NCBI GenBank assembly: GCA_943787175.1
Contig: CALSLK010000023.1
Coordinates: forward strand, 1-64,000
Origin: an uncultured Alphaproteobacteria bacterium
GTDB taxonomy: Bacteria; Pseudomonadota; Alphaproteobacteria; SP197
Direction: 5' to 3'
DNA length: 64,000 bases
Shown here: positions 34,599 through 45,797 of the stretch, in pieces
Layout of the letters: the number at the start of each line of letters is the position of its first letter
How positions within the stretch are numbered: the stretch's first letter is position 1
The notes under the pieces: model-generated
The model's database searches: none
Seen by the model: the letters and a program-made list of their open reading frames with translations, nothing else
Told to the model about the DNA's origin: nothing
Program-made: the position numbers and the translations under genes

Positions 34599-34734
34599 AG
34601 CATATCCTGTTTTGATCGAATCGCTTTGCGATACGATCAGGGCAGGTGAAGATGCTCTAACTCTATGATGTAGAACGGATTCACATGTTTACACGGAAGC
34701 ACAACGTGCTTCCGTGTAAACATGATCCGGTCTA
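34595..34734. repeat. Structured palindromic repeat, copy B (two hairpin modules)
   Basis: Fills the whole gap between convergent MATE and argJ genes. Module 1 is bounded by TTAGAGCAT (34595-34603) and ATGCTCTAA (34652-34660) and contains TGATCG-A-ATCGC, TTT loop, GCGAT-A-CGATCA. Module 2 has outer arms TAGAACGGAT (34671-34680) and ATCCGGTCTA (34725-34734, one mismatch), and a perfect 18-bp inner stem ATGTTTACACGGAAGCAC at 34685-34702 against 34706-34723, loop AAC. Both flanking stop codons are within the repeat. Confidence 0.85.
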
Positions 34735-35979
34735 GCTGCGGTAATCGGCGTTGATGTCGATGTAACCGTGGGTGAGATCGCAGGTCCAAACCGTGGCCTT
34801 GCCGCGCCCCACGCCGACATCGACATGGATCGCGACGTTCTGCCCGGCCATGTGTTTGGCCACAGGTGTCTCGTCATAACCCGCAGGAGGTGCGCCGTTG
34901 ATCGCGACGGGATGACCGCCGACCGAGATGTTGAGGCTGGTTTCGGCAATGTCCTGGCCGGATTTGCCCACGGCCATGACGATGCGGCCCCAGTTGGCAT
35001 CACCGCCCGCAATCGCGGTCTTCACCAGGGGCGAATTCGCAATTGAAAGGCCGATGGTGCGTGCGGCCCTGGTCGACTTTGCACCAGAGACGGCGATCTC
35101 GATGAATTTCTGGGCGCCTTCACCGTCGCGGATGACCTGGTGGGCCAGATCAAGGCAGAGCGCGTCGAGCGCCTGGCGGAACTTGCGCAAAGCCGGATCA
35201 CCAACTTTGGCAATGGCTGGGTGTTTGGCCTGTCCGGTAGCGAAGAGTTGGAGGGTGTCGCTGGTCGAGGTATCGCTGTCGACGGTGATGGAATTGAACG
35301 AGGCATCGGCTGCCACCTTCAGGAGCGACTGAAGGACGCCGGCGGGAAGTTTCGCATCGGTAAAAACATAAGCCAGCATGGTCGCCATGTCGGGTGCGAT
35401 CATGCCCGAACCCTTGGCGATACCGGAAATCGTGACCGGCTTGCCACCGATTTCGGTCGTCACGGACGCACCCTTGGGGAAGGTGTCGGTGGTCATGATC
35501 GCCACGGCGGCATCATGCCAAGGCGCTGCTTTCAGGCTTTTGTAAACCCGGGGCAGGACCTTCACGACCTTTTCGACGGGAAGGTTTTCGCCGATGACGC
35601 CTGTCGAGGCGACATAGACGTCACCGGCGCGGCAACCCACCAGACCAGCCACGCCTTTGGCAGCGGTGACCACGGCATTATCACCGGCCTTGCCGGTATA
35701 GACGTTGGCGTTGCCGGAATTAACGATCAGCGCGCGCGCCTTGCCCTTGGACAGATGCTTGCGGCACCAGCGTACCGGGGCGCCGGCCGTGCTCGATTTC
35801 GTGAAGACGCCGGCAACACTCGCCGGGCGGTCAAACACCGCCAGCATCAGATCAAGCTTGGTGCTGGAAGCCTTGATCCCCGCATGCCCGGTAGCCAGGC
35901 GCAGGCCTGAAACCGGCAGCATGTCGGGGAACCGTGCGGGCGCCAGAGGGGACACGACAGTCTTGGGAGCCTTGGACAT
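34732..35979 (-). CDS. argJ: Bifunctional glutamate N-acetyltransferase / amino-acid acetyltransferase
   Basis: ArgJ recycles the acetyl group from N-acetylornithine to glutamate in arginine synthesis, and bifunctional forms also use acetyl-CoA. The 415-residue precursor opens with LRLATGHAGIKASSTKLDLML. The self-cleavage block KGSGMIAPDMATMLAYVFTD lies near residue 190; the Thr after ...DMA becomes the nucleophile of the beta chain. C-terminal DLTHGYIDINADYRS is the conserved family end. Its stop codon is in repeat copy B. It lies eight bases downstream of the parvulin gene. Confidence 0.96.
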   Translation of the reverse strand: MSKAPKTVVSPLAPARFPDMLPVSGLRLATGHAGIKASSTKLDLMLAVFDRPASVAGVFTKSSTAGAPVRWCRKHLSKGKARALIVNSGNANVYTGKAGDNAVVTAAKGVAGLVGCRAGDVYVASTGVIGENLPVEKVVKVLPRVYKSLKAAPWHDAAVAIMTTDTFPKGASVTTEIGGKPVTISGIAKGSGMIAPDMATMLAYVFTDAKLPAGVLQSLLKVAADASFNSITVDSDTSTSDTLQLFATGQAKHPAIAKVGDPALRKFRQALDALCLDLAHQVIRDGEGAQKFIEIAVSGAKSTRAARTIGLSIANSPLVKTAIAGGDANWGRIVMAVGKSGQDIAETSLNISVGGHPVAINGAPPAGYDETPVAKHMAGQNVAIHVDVGVGRGKATVWTCDLTHGYIDINADYRS

Positions 35980-35987
35980 CGTTGCGC

Positions 35988-36824
35988 CTATTGCGAAGCT
36001 GGAACCGGCTCCATGATCTCGATTTCGGCATCGGCACGCAAGCTGTCGATTTCGGCCAGGATGGCATCGCGAGCCAAGGTATCACGCAGTTCGACCTCGA
36101 TGTCCTGCAGGGTCGGTGCGTCCAGCCCCGAACGTTCCTCCATCTTGATGACGTGCCAACCAAAGGGCGATTCAACGGGCCCCGAGATTTCGCCTGGCTG
36201 GAGCGCATAGGCGCCATCGGCAAACTCCTGCACCATATCGCCATAACGGAACCAGCCGAGGTCGCCCCCTTCAACGCCAGACGGGCCGGTGGAAAGCTCC
36301 TTGGCAAGTTCAGCAAAATCTTCACCGTCGGCAGCGCGGGCAGCAACAGCCTCAGCCTCTTCCTTGCTGGCCACCAGGATGTGACGCGCACGGACCTCGT
36401 CACCCAGGCCGGTTGCCTGATATTCCACCAGCCAGTTCTCATAAGCAGCCTGCACGGCTTCGTCGGTGAGTTCCTCGTCGACGCGTGTCTGCATGTACAT
36501 CTGCTGGAGCACCTCTTCCTCGATCATCGCCATTTCCTGGAGATAAGCTTCCGAGGAATCGAGTTCGGATTCCCGTGCTGCTTCAGCGATCAGCTTGCGG
36601 TTGATGATCTGCTCGAGGATCGGCTCCCAGATATACTCCATGGGAACGTCCTGATATTCAGCACCCAGGGCGATGATCGCGGTGACAACGTCATCACGCG
36701 TAATCTCTTCGCCATTGACCGTGGCAACGACGGCCGAGCCGGTATCGACGTCATCCTGGGCATTGGCCATGGTGGGTGCCCATGCCATGAAGGCCATAAA
36801 CGCAGCAGCCAGAACGAATTTCAT
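35988..36824 (-). CDS. Periplasmic peptidyl-prolyl isomerase, parvulin (SurA/PrsA-like)
   Basis: 278-residue secreted foldase from the ATG at 36824, which has a GGAGA ribosome site seven bases upstream. Residues 1-22 form the signal peptide (KFVLAAAFMAFMAWAPTMANA). A SurA-N-like helical region is followed by the parvulin domain with VRARHILVASKEEAEAVAARAADGEDFAELAKELSTGPSGVEGGDLGWF and SPFGWHVIKMEER. It assists folding of exported proteins and is divergent from secA, the usual alphaproteobacterial layout. Confidence 0.93.
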   Translation of the reverse strand: MKFVLAAAFMAFMAWAPTMANAQDDVDTGSAVVATVNGEEITRDDVVTAIIALGAEYQDVPMEYIWEPILEQIINRKLIAEAARESELDSSEAYLQEMAMIEEEVLQQMYMQTRVDEELTDEAVQAAYENWLVEYQATGLGDEVRARHILVASKEEAEAVAARAADGEDFAELAKELSTGPSGVEGGDLGWFRYGDMVQEFADGAYALQPGEISGPVESPFGWHVIKMEERSGLDAPTLQDIEVELRDTLARDAILAEIDSLRADAEIEIMEPVPASQ

Positions 36825-36979
36825 GCATTTTCTCCGGGATTCACGACGGGATTGCGAGCGTCGGCATCGTGCCGCGCAGAGCCAACAAATCAGGCAACGC
36901 GCTACAGACCACATCGTTCCCATACCGGCAAGCTGATGATCATCACGATCTGCCAATTGTGACAGCTATGTGTGCGCCG

Positions 36980-37008
36980 TTGACACCGCACCGGCTGGAC
37001 CCTATCTG
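36980..37008 (+). promoter_or_regulatory. Probable sigma-70 promoter of secA
   Basis: A perfect -35 box TTGACA (36980-36985) and a -10-like TATCTG (37003-37008) are separated by 17 bp. Transcription would begin near 37015, leaving a leader of about 45 nt before the secA ATG at 37059. No SecM-like leader peptide is visible. Confidence 0.6.
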
Positions 37009-37058
37009 TCGGTTAACACCTGCGCCCCTTTGATGGGCGGAAAACGGAAGAAATTCAT

Positions 37059-39830
<2,772 letters not shown>

Positions 39831-40165
39831 GGTTGTTGGGCTTCAGGCGTGCGCTCCGCTTTGTCTTTGTTCCCTCAGACGCCGGGCGCGTGCTCCGCAC
39901 GCTTGGCTTACGCGCCTAGCGGCGCGCCGGTGCAGTCGCACCGGTCGGCGGCCGCTTCGCTCTCGTCGCCGAATGCTTGCTCACCTGCGGTGCAGGGCGC
40001 GCCTTACAAACAGCTCAGGTGGCGCGTGAGACAATCAGCTCAAGTGGTGCGTTCATGGGGAGGCCCCCTTGGGCCGACGGGGAGCGACTGCGACCCCGCC
40101 GCGCATGCGGCGTAAGCCAAACGAGCGGAGTGAGCGCCGGCGAGTGAGGCTAGAAGTAAAAAACC
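39831..40165. repeat. Hairpin-rich intergenic island between secA and accA
   Basis: No gene is seen in these 335 bases. The island is bracketed by GGCTGAGGTT (39825-39834) and AACCTCAGCC (40162-40171), a perfect ten-base inverted repeat that includes both stop codons. Inside, TTGGCTTACGC (39903-39913) and GCGTAAGCCAA (40110-40120) form a second inverted repeat with partly matching flanks. Local hairpins are GCGTGC-TCC-GCACGC (39888-39902) and CCGGTGC-AGTC-GCACCGG (39927-39944). It may be a non-coding mobile palindromic element inserted in a terminator loop. Confidence 0.55.
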
Positions 40166-41122
40166 TCAGCCCAGGCCGGCGCGGCCCATATCCATGAACT
40201 TCTGGCGGCGGGCCTTGCGCAATTCGCCAGGTTCCTGTTCTTCGAGTTCTGCGAGCGCGGCACTGATGGCAGCGCCGACATCGGCCACCGCGGCTTCGAG
40301 ATTGCGATGCGCGCCACCAAGCGGCTCCTTGATGATGCCGTCGATGACCTTGAGTTCGGAAAGATCCTGTGCGGTGAGCTTCAGGGCATCGGCAGCGGTT
40401 TCTGCCTGATCCCCGCTGCGCCACAGGATCGATGCGCAGCCTTCCGGAGAAATCACCGAATAGACCGAGTGCTCAAGCATCAGGACGCGGTCGGCAACCG
40501 CAATAGCGATGGCCCCGCCGGAGCCGCCCTCACCAATCACGACCGTCACGAAGGGCACACCGATAGCCAGACACGTCTCAATCGAACGCGCGATGGCTTC
40601 TGCCTGGCCACGTTCCTCGGCACCGATACCTGGATAGGCGCCGGAGGTATCAATGAGCGAGACCACGGGAAGGCCGAAACGGTCGGCCAGTTCCATCAAA
40701 CGTACTGCCTTGCGGTACCCTTCCGGACGCGCCATGCCAAAGTTGTGGCGCACGCGGCTTTCGGTGTCGCTACCCTTTTCATGGCCCATGATCATGACAG
40801 AACGGCCATCGAGCGTGCCCATACCTGCCACCAGCGCATAATCCTCGCCATAGAGACGATCACCGGCCAGAGGCACAAAATCCTCGATCAGGTGTTCGAT
40901 GTAATGGCTGGTATGCGGGCGTTCGGGATGGCGCGCTACCTGGGTCTTCTGCCATGGCGTCAGCTTGACATAGGATTGCACCAGCAAGCGGTCGAGCTTG
41001 CCTTCAAGCCGACCGACTTCCTCGACGATATTGACGCCATCGCTGTCGGACAGACGACGCAGTTCCTTGATCTTGCTTTCAAGTTCCGCAATCGGGCGTT
41101 CAAATTCGAGATAGTGCTGCAT
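40166..41122 (-). CDS. accA: Acetyl-CoA carboxylase carboxyltransferase subunit alpha
   Basis: Alpha subunit of the carboxyltransferase that makes malonyl-CoA for fatty acid synthesis. It has 318 residues from the ATG at 41122 (MQHYLEFERPIAELESKIKELR); a longer open frame upstream runs into the palindromic region. Family blocks: VARHPERPHTSHYIEHLIEDFVPLAGDR, VRHNFGMARPEGYRKAVRLMELADRFGLPVVSLIDTSGAYPGIGAEERGQ, and VIGEGGSGGAIAIAVADRVLMLEHSVYSVISPEGCASILWR. It needs AccD, which is not in this window. Malyl-CoA lyase lies upstream on the same strand. Confidence 0.96.
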   Translation of the reverse strand: MQHYLEFERPIAELESKIKELRRLSDSDGVNIVEEVGRLEGKLDRLLVQSYVKLTPWQKTQVARHPERPHTSHYIEHLIEDFVPLAGDRLYGEDYALVAGMGTLDGRSVMIMGHEKGSDTESRVRHNFGMARPEGYRKAVRLMELADRFGLPVVSLIDTSGAYPGIGAEERGQAEAIARSIETCLAIGVPFVTVVIGEGGSGGAIAIAVADRVLMLEHSVYSVISPEGCASILWRSGDQAETAADALKLTAQDLSELKVIDGIIKEPLGGAHRNLEAAVADVGAAISAALAELEEQEPGELRKARRQKFMDMGRAGLG

Positions 41123-41160
41123 GGCGACGACTATACCCCAGATCGGATCGCGATAAGGAA

Positions 41161-41176
41161 GAACCATGAATGGTTC
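41161..41176. promoter_or_regulatory. Perfect 16-bp palindrome upstream of accA
   Basis: GAACCAT-GA-ATGGTTC is a perfect inverted repeat with a two-base centre, located 39 bp upstream of the accA start codon. Its size and place suit an operator for a dimeric regulator or the start of palindromic repeat copy C; the sequence alone cannot tell which. Confidence 0.45.
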
Positions 41177-41184
41177 GTCTTTAT

Positions 41185-41277
41185 CGCGTGAATCCGATTG
41201 ATTTCATAGAGGTAGAGCAGAGATTCACGCGTTAAGTCTGAAGCGCGGGCGATTCAGACTTAACGCGACCTGCTCTA
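41185..41277. repeat. Structured palindromic repeat, copy C
   Basis: Outer arms TAGAGCAG (41213-41220) and CTGCTCTA (41270-41277) pair perfectly. The inner stem CGCGTTAAGTCTGAA (41228-41242) against 41253-41267 pairs over 15 bases with a ten-base loop. A competing stem is possible: CGCGTGAATC (41185-41194) with GATTCACGCG (41222-41231), which shares bases with the main stem. It lies in the transcribed gap between malyl-CoA lyase and accA. Confidence 0.8.
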
Positions 41278-41278
41278 A

Positions 41279-42257
41279 TCAGGCAGAAGCAATCTGCTCT
41301 GCTTTGCTCACCAGCACTTCGGCCTGCTTGATCGAGGCGATATCGATCAGACGTCCGTCGAGCGAAACCGCGCCCTGACCATCCTTCTGAGCCTGTGCCA
41401 TGGCTTCGAGAATACGTTTGGCCTGGGTGATTTCCTTCTCTGAAGGACTGTTCACCTCGTTGGCGATGCCGATCTGGCTGGGGTGAATGGCCCACTTGCC
41501 TTCGCAGCCCAGCGCGGCGGCACGGTTGGCCTGGAGCGCGGTAGCCATCGGCATCCTTGAAATCACCGAACGGGCCGTCGATCGGGCGCAGGCCCGCAGC
41601 GCGTGCGGCAACCACCATGCGCGAGATCGCAAAATGCCACATATCGCCCCAGTGATAGTCGCGCGGCTTGTCACCATCGATGTCGGTGAGAACGCCATAC
41701 ATGGGGTTGGGACCACCAATGGTGGTCATGCGTGCCTTGGTCGAAGCGGCGTAATCAGCGACACCAAAGTGCAGGCTTTCGTTGCGCTCGCTGGCATGGG
41801 CAATCGATTCCACGTTGGACATGCCAAGCGCGGTTTCGATGATGAGTTCGAACCCGATACGCTTTATCGCGCCCCATGGCGTCCTCGACCTGGGTCGTGA
41901 GCATATCGAGGCATAGACGTCGTCAGGCGTGCCGACCTTGGGAATCATAAAGACATCAAGCCGACCCTTGGTCTGTTCGATGACGTCGATCACGTCGCGG
42001 TACATGTAATGGGTGTCGAGGCCGTTGATGCGCACCGACAGGGTCTTGTTACCCCAGTCAATGTCGTTGATCGCCTCGATCACGTTCTTGCGGGCCTGGG
42101 ACTTGTCGTCGGGCGCGACGGCATCTTCCAGATCCAGGAAAATGACGTCGGCATCGCCTTTTGCGGCCTTTTCGAAGAGTTCGGGACGGCTTCCAGGCAC
42201 GGCCAGTTCGCTGCGGTTAAGACGCGCGGTGGCGGGCTCGATGATTGTAAAACTCAT
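41279..42257 (-). CDS. mcl: Malyl-CoA lyase (HpcH/HpaI, CitE-like), frame broken by indels
   Basis: Cleaves malyl-CoA (and in many alphaproteobacteria beta-methylmalyl-CoA) to glyoxylate and an acyl-CoA. The first part is clear: RSELAVPGSRPELFEKAAKGDADVIFLDLEDAVAPDDKSQARKNVIEAINDIDWGNKTLSVRINGLD and VFMIPKVGTPDDVYA. The reading frame then shifts near 41885 (resuming as GAIKRIGFELIIETALGMSNVE) and again near 41555 (resuming as LGCEGKWAIHPSQIGIANEV). The end is GRLIDIASIKQAEVLVSKAEQIASA. It suggests acyl-CoA/C2 assimilation such as an ethylmalonyl-CoA pathway, but the other genes are outside the window. Confidence 0.9.
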
Positions 42258-42336
42258 GGGTCGGGAATCCTCAATTCGGTGAGATAATCAGGGTTTCTGG
42301 CGGTTGGCGCGTCAATGCACGTGGTGCCGCCTGCTG

Positions 42337-43223
42337 TCAAGCAAGGGGGTGGTGTTCCAGCACGGCTGCCTTGAGCCGTTCTTCAAGCACATGGTATAGA
42401 TTTGCGTGGTTGAAATGTCGGCATGGCCCAGCATTTTCTGGACGCTGCGCAGATCAGCGCCGTGGGCCAGGAGATGGCTGGCAAAGGCATGGCGCAGAAC
42501 ATGGGGGTGAAACGCGCGCAGGCTCGATTCCAGCGTCGAGAGCAAGCTGTTTGAGAATCTTGCCCACGGCCTGGCGCGTCAGATGGCCCGATGCGCCATG
42601 GAGAAGGAAAGAGCCAGGGTGACGGGCCGTCCTGTACGGCGATCCAGGCCCTTGCTGCCCGTGCGGCCTCCTCCCCCACGGGCACCAGACGTTCGCGCCC
42701 GCCCTTGCCCCGCACGATGATGAAGGGGGTGTCGTCCCGCAGTGCGCGGCGCGGCAGGCTGATAAGCTCGGAGACCCGCAACCCCGTGGCATAGAGCAGT
42801 TCGATCAAGGGCAAGCGTGCGCATGTCCTGGGCGCCCTGGCCACCCCGCGCGGCCACAAGCAGGGCATCGGTTTCAGCTTCACTGAGGACCTTGGGCAGG
42901 GACCGGCTTGCACGGGGTGCTTCCAGGGTCGCCGTGGGGTCGTCCGCACGCTCACCTTCGCTATAGAGGAACTGATAGAATTGACGCAGGGCAGAAAGGC
43001 GCCTTGCCGCGGTGCGGGCGCTTGCACCCTTGCGCTGCAGGGCCGCCAGATAGGCACGCAGATCCTCAATCGAAGCATCTGACGTGTTCTGGCCACGGCG
43101 CGCCAGAAACATGGCGAGGTCATCAAGGTCACGCTGATAGGCCGACACCGTGTTGGCCGCAGCGCCACGCTCGGCAACCATCATCTCGAAGAATGCTTCC
43201 CTGGCGCGCTGTTCCGTTGCCAT
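42337..43223 (-). CDS. xerD: Site-specific tyrosine recombinase XerD, frame broken by indels
   Basis: Chromosome dimer resolution recombinase. The N-terminal core-binding domain reads through ([34 protein letters not shown]). After a shift near 42810 the catalytic part continues with [43 protein letters not shown], then [39 protein letters not shown]. Arg-Lys-His-Arg-His residues of the family are visible. Restoring a missing C near 42402 gives the normal XerD end [18 protein letters not shown] and a stop at 42337-42339. The frame is broken in at least three places, again best explained by sequence error. Confidence 0.9.
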
Positions 43224-43237
43224 GGGCGGGGCCCGAC

Positions 43238-45013
43238 CTAGGTGCCGTTGGCGAAGGCAGCCTCGAGCGCGATCAGTCTGGCCTCGCGCCCAAGGTCGAG
43301 TTGTTTCAGGCCCCGGACAACCGTGCGCAGAACAATCGGATCAGCGCCGGCAGGGCCATCCGGGCCCAGCGCGATCAATGCCAGCAGAACCGCCTCACCC
43401 AGCCGGCCTTCATCAACCGCCACTTCGAAGGCGAGCAGGACACCGGAATCGCTGGTCTCCTCATCGGCTGCGTCCAGCACCGGCGGCGTTGCCAGAGCTT
43501 CAACCATGAGGGCCTGGGCGGCGCGATCATCCAGCGCTGCGAGCAGAGCAAGATAGATTTCTGCCTGGCGTGCGACCCGGTCGGGTGCAATGCGCGCGCT
43601 GGCATCCCACCAACTCCGCATCCGTGTGCCGTCATCGGGCAATTGTTCACCAAATGCCAGGCGGAACATGGGCCAGAGCGCAGCAACCTGGGCCGCAGCC
43701 ACGGCATCGTTGCGCGCCCGATCTTCAAGAAGCGGCCACCAACGTGCCCCAGCCTCGGGCATGCCGGCAGCAAGCATGGCCATGGAAGCGTCTCCGGAAA
43801 ACCACGAAAGCTCTGTGCCCGGCGTAAGAGAAACAATCAGAGGTGCCGAAACCCTTGCCGCCGCAAGAAAACCCTTCTGGCCGCCTTCACCAGCAGCATG
43901 CCGCAACAGGCCTGCCAGAGCTTCGGCCTTGCCCGCAGGCAGGCCCTGCTGTGACGCGGCCTGGAACAGAAGCGCACGGCCCAGCGGCCCGGTCGTGGTG
44001 TCGGCACGCGCCAGGGCATTGGTGATCTGATCGGCACTGAACGCGGCCGTGCCATAGAGAGCGCCCAGTTCTTCACCGGTCATGGCACCGGCAGCCACGG
44101 CAGCTTCTGCGGCGGTCAGGCGCGTTTCCAGCGGCAGGGCATCATGCACCGCAACGGCCCGCAACACCGGGGCCGGCGCACTGGCGAGCAGGTCCGGAGA
44201 CATACGCGTGCCGCCAGACAGAGCCATCGCCAGAAGAAGGGGGGAAGCATCTTCCAGGGTTTCGAGGGATGCCGGCTGACCACTGACCAGCGACTGATCA
44301 AGGGCAAGGAACCGCTCATCGAACTCGGCACCGGTATCGCGCAGGATCTGGAGGCCAAGATCAGCGGCAGCGTCCTGGCCTGCGACCCGCTGACAGTAGA
44401 TCAGCGTGAGTGCGGCATTGACATCATCGCCGGTCACGACCGCATCGCGTGCCGCCTGACAGGCTCTTTCCTGCTCTCCGGCCAGTAACAGGGCGTCGAT
44501 CCGGCCCTTGTGACCCAGCGGCGTCAACGCCTGTTGCCCCGCGCTGGTAATCAGGTCCGGCACGTCGTTTTGCAGACCCAGGGCAATCAGGCGATCGATG
44601 CGCCAACCCAGAAGGTCACCGGTTTCGCCTTCGGGTGCCCGGGCAGCACTCAGGAGCAAACGACGGCCCAGATCGGTCATGACCTGGGAACCGGTGCCGC
44701 CGGGAATACGTGGCAGCAGAACGCCAATCAGCTGACCATCGCTGTCGCGCCAGAGATCCACGCCGAAACCGCCTGCGGCAGCGTCCAGGGAGCCGGCTGC
44801 ATCGGCACTGACCGGCGCCAGGCTTTCAACAACCAGACCGGAACCGGATGTGTCGGTCGATGCTGCCCCGCCAAGGACCTCTGAATCACCCAGGGGAATA
44901 ATGACAAGCGGCTGATTGTCGACGTCGTTCTGGGCTTGGGCAGCCTGGACACCAACGGTGATCAGCCCGGCAAACCCCAATGCCAGCAGGCGTTCACGGA
45001 TCAAAACGGTCAT
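43238..45013 (-). CDS. Large secreted Ala/Leu-rich protein of unknown function
   Basis: 591 residues from the ATG at 45013. Residues 1-28 form a Sec signal peptide (LLALGFAGLITVGVQAAQAQ). The rest is rich in Ala, Leu, Gly and Asp with repeated amphipathic helices and no motif I recognise. The overall impression is an all-helical solenoid in the periplasm. Similar large unknown proteins occupy this slot between xerD and aroK in related genomes as I recall, but I cannot name the family. The start overlaps the end of a 46-codon membrane-protein gene, suggesting coupled translation. Confidence 0.75.
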   Translation of the reverse strand: MTVLIRERLLALGFAGLITVGVQAAQAQNDVDNQPLVIIPLGDSEVLGGAASTDTSGSGLVVESLAPVSADAAGSLDAAAGGFGVDLWRDSDGQLIGVLLPRIPGGTGSQVMTDLGRRLLLSAARAPEGETGDLLGWRIDRLIALGLQNDVPDLITSAGQQALTPLGHKGRIDALLLAGEQERACQAARDAVVTGDDVNAALTLIYCQRVAGQDAAADLGLQILRDTGAEFDERFLALDQSLVSGQPASLETLEDASPLLLAMALSGGTRMSPDLLASAPAPVLRAVAVHDALPLETRLTAAEAAVAAGAMTGEELGALYGTAAFSADQITNALARADTTTGPLGRALLFQAASQQGLPAGKAEALAGLLRHAAGEGGQKGFLAAARVSAPLIVSLTPGTELSWFSGDASMAMLAAGMPEAGARWWPLLEDRARNDAVAAAQVAALWPMFRLAFGEQLPDDGTRMRSWWDASARIAPDRVARQAEIYLALLAALDDRAAQALMVEALATPPVLDAADEETSDSGVLLAFEVAVDEGRLGEAVLLALIALGPDGPAGADPIVLRTVVRGLKQLDLGREARLIALEAAFANGT

Positions 45014-45134
45014 TGGGTATGGTCTTTTCGACTGAATGCGTAGGTGGAGGGATATCCCAGGTCGCAAGAAAGGCGACGCCGCCGACAAGAACGACGATCG
45101 TTAGCAGCACAAGCAATCGAACCAGAAAGCGCAT
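44994..45134 (-). CDS. Small single-pass membrane protein (46 residues)
   Basis: Reading from the ATG at 45132-45134 gives a short basic start (MRFLVR), a strong hydrophobic helix (LLVLLTIVVLVGGVAFLA), and a polar tail with WDIPPPT and VEKTIPNDRFDP. The Pro-rich tail following one helix looks like a conserved alphaproteobacterial micro-protein. It overlaps the start of the large secreted protein by 20 bp, so the two are probably made together. Function unknown; it would be missed by a minimum-length gene cutoff. Confidence 0.7.
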   Translation of the reverse strand: MRFLVRLLVLLTIVVLVGGVAFLATWDIPPPTHSVEKTIPNDRFDP

Positions 45135-45254
45135 GACCCCGCCGGTGCATCCATGGGAAGTTACGTGAATTATGTGCTATCGTCGCATTATGGCACTGAT
45201 GCGGCAATCGCTGCGAAACCTCACAGTGCAACCTATCAACACTTAAGAACGCAC

Positions 45255-45797
45255 GTGACCGAGAACGAAACCCCCATACCGGACCAGACGATCACCCTGG
45301 TCGGCCTTATGGGCGCAGGAAAGTCGACCATCGGCCGTCGCCTGGCTCTGCGTCTGGATATCCCCTTTGTCGATGCCGATACCGAGATCGAGGCTGCGGC
45401 CGGCTGCACCATCCCCGAGATCTTCGAGCAGCATGGCGAAGCCGCATTCCGTGATGGTGAGCGGCGCGTCATTGCACGTCTTTTGCACGGCAAACCAAAG
45501 GTTCTGGCGACCGGCGGCGGCGCTTTCATGAACCAGGAAACACGCCAGCGCATTCAGGCGCGGTCTGTCTCTATCTGGCTGCGTGCAGATCTGGATCTGC
45601 TGATGACCCGTGTTTCCAAACGCGACAACCGCCCACTCCTGAAACAGGGTGACCCGCGCGCCACCATGGAGCGCCTGATTGCCGAGCGTTACCCGGTCTA
45701 TGGTCTGGCTGATATCGTGATCGACAGCAACGAAGGCCCCCACGAGGCGGTTGTCGAACGCATTGTCGAGACCCTGCGCGAACGCGAGGCGGCATGA
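45255..45797 (+). CDS. aroK: Shikimate kinase
   Basis: Phosphorylates shikimate in aromatic amino acid synthesis. Starting at the GTG at 45255 gives 180 residues ([17 protein letters not shown]), the normal length; the frame is open to an ATG at 45153, which would add 34 poorly conserved residues. Walker A is [15 protein letters not shown], the shikimate site includes [33 protein letters not shown] and GGGAFM, and the lid has RPLL. It overlaps aroB by four bases. Confidence 0.94.
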   Translation: MTENETPIPDQTITLVGLMGAGKSTIGRRLALRLDIPFVDADTEIEAAAGCTIPEIFEQHGEAAFRDGERRVIARLLHGKPKVLATGGGAFMNQETRQRIQARSVSIWLRADLDLLMTRVSKRDNRPLLKQGDPRATMERLIAERYPVYGLADIVIDSNEGPHEAVVERIVETLREREAA

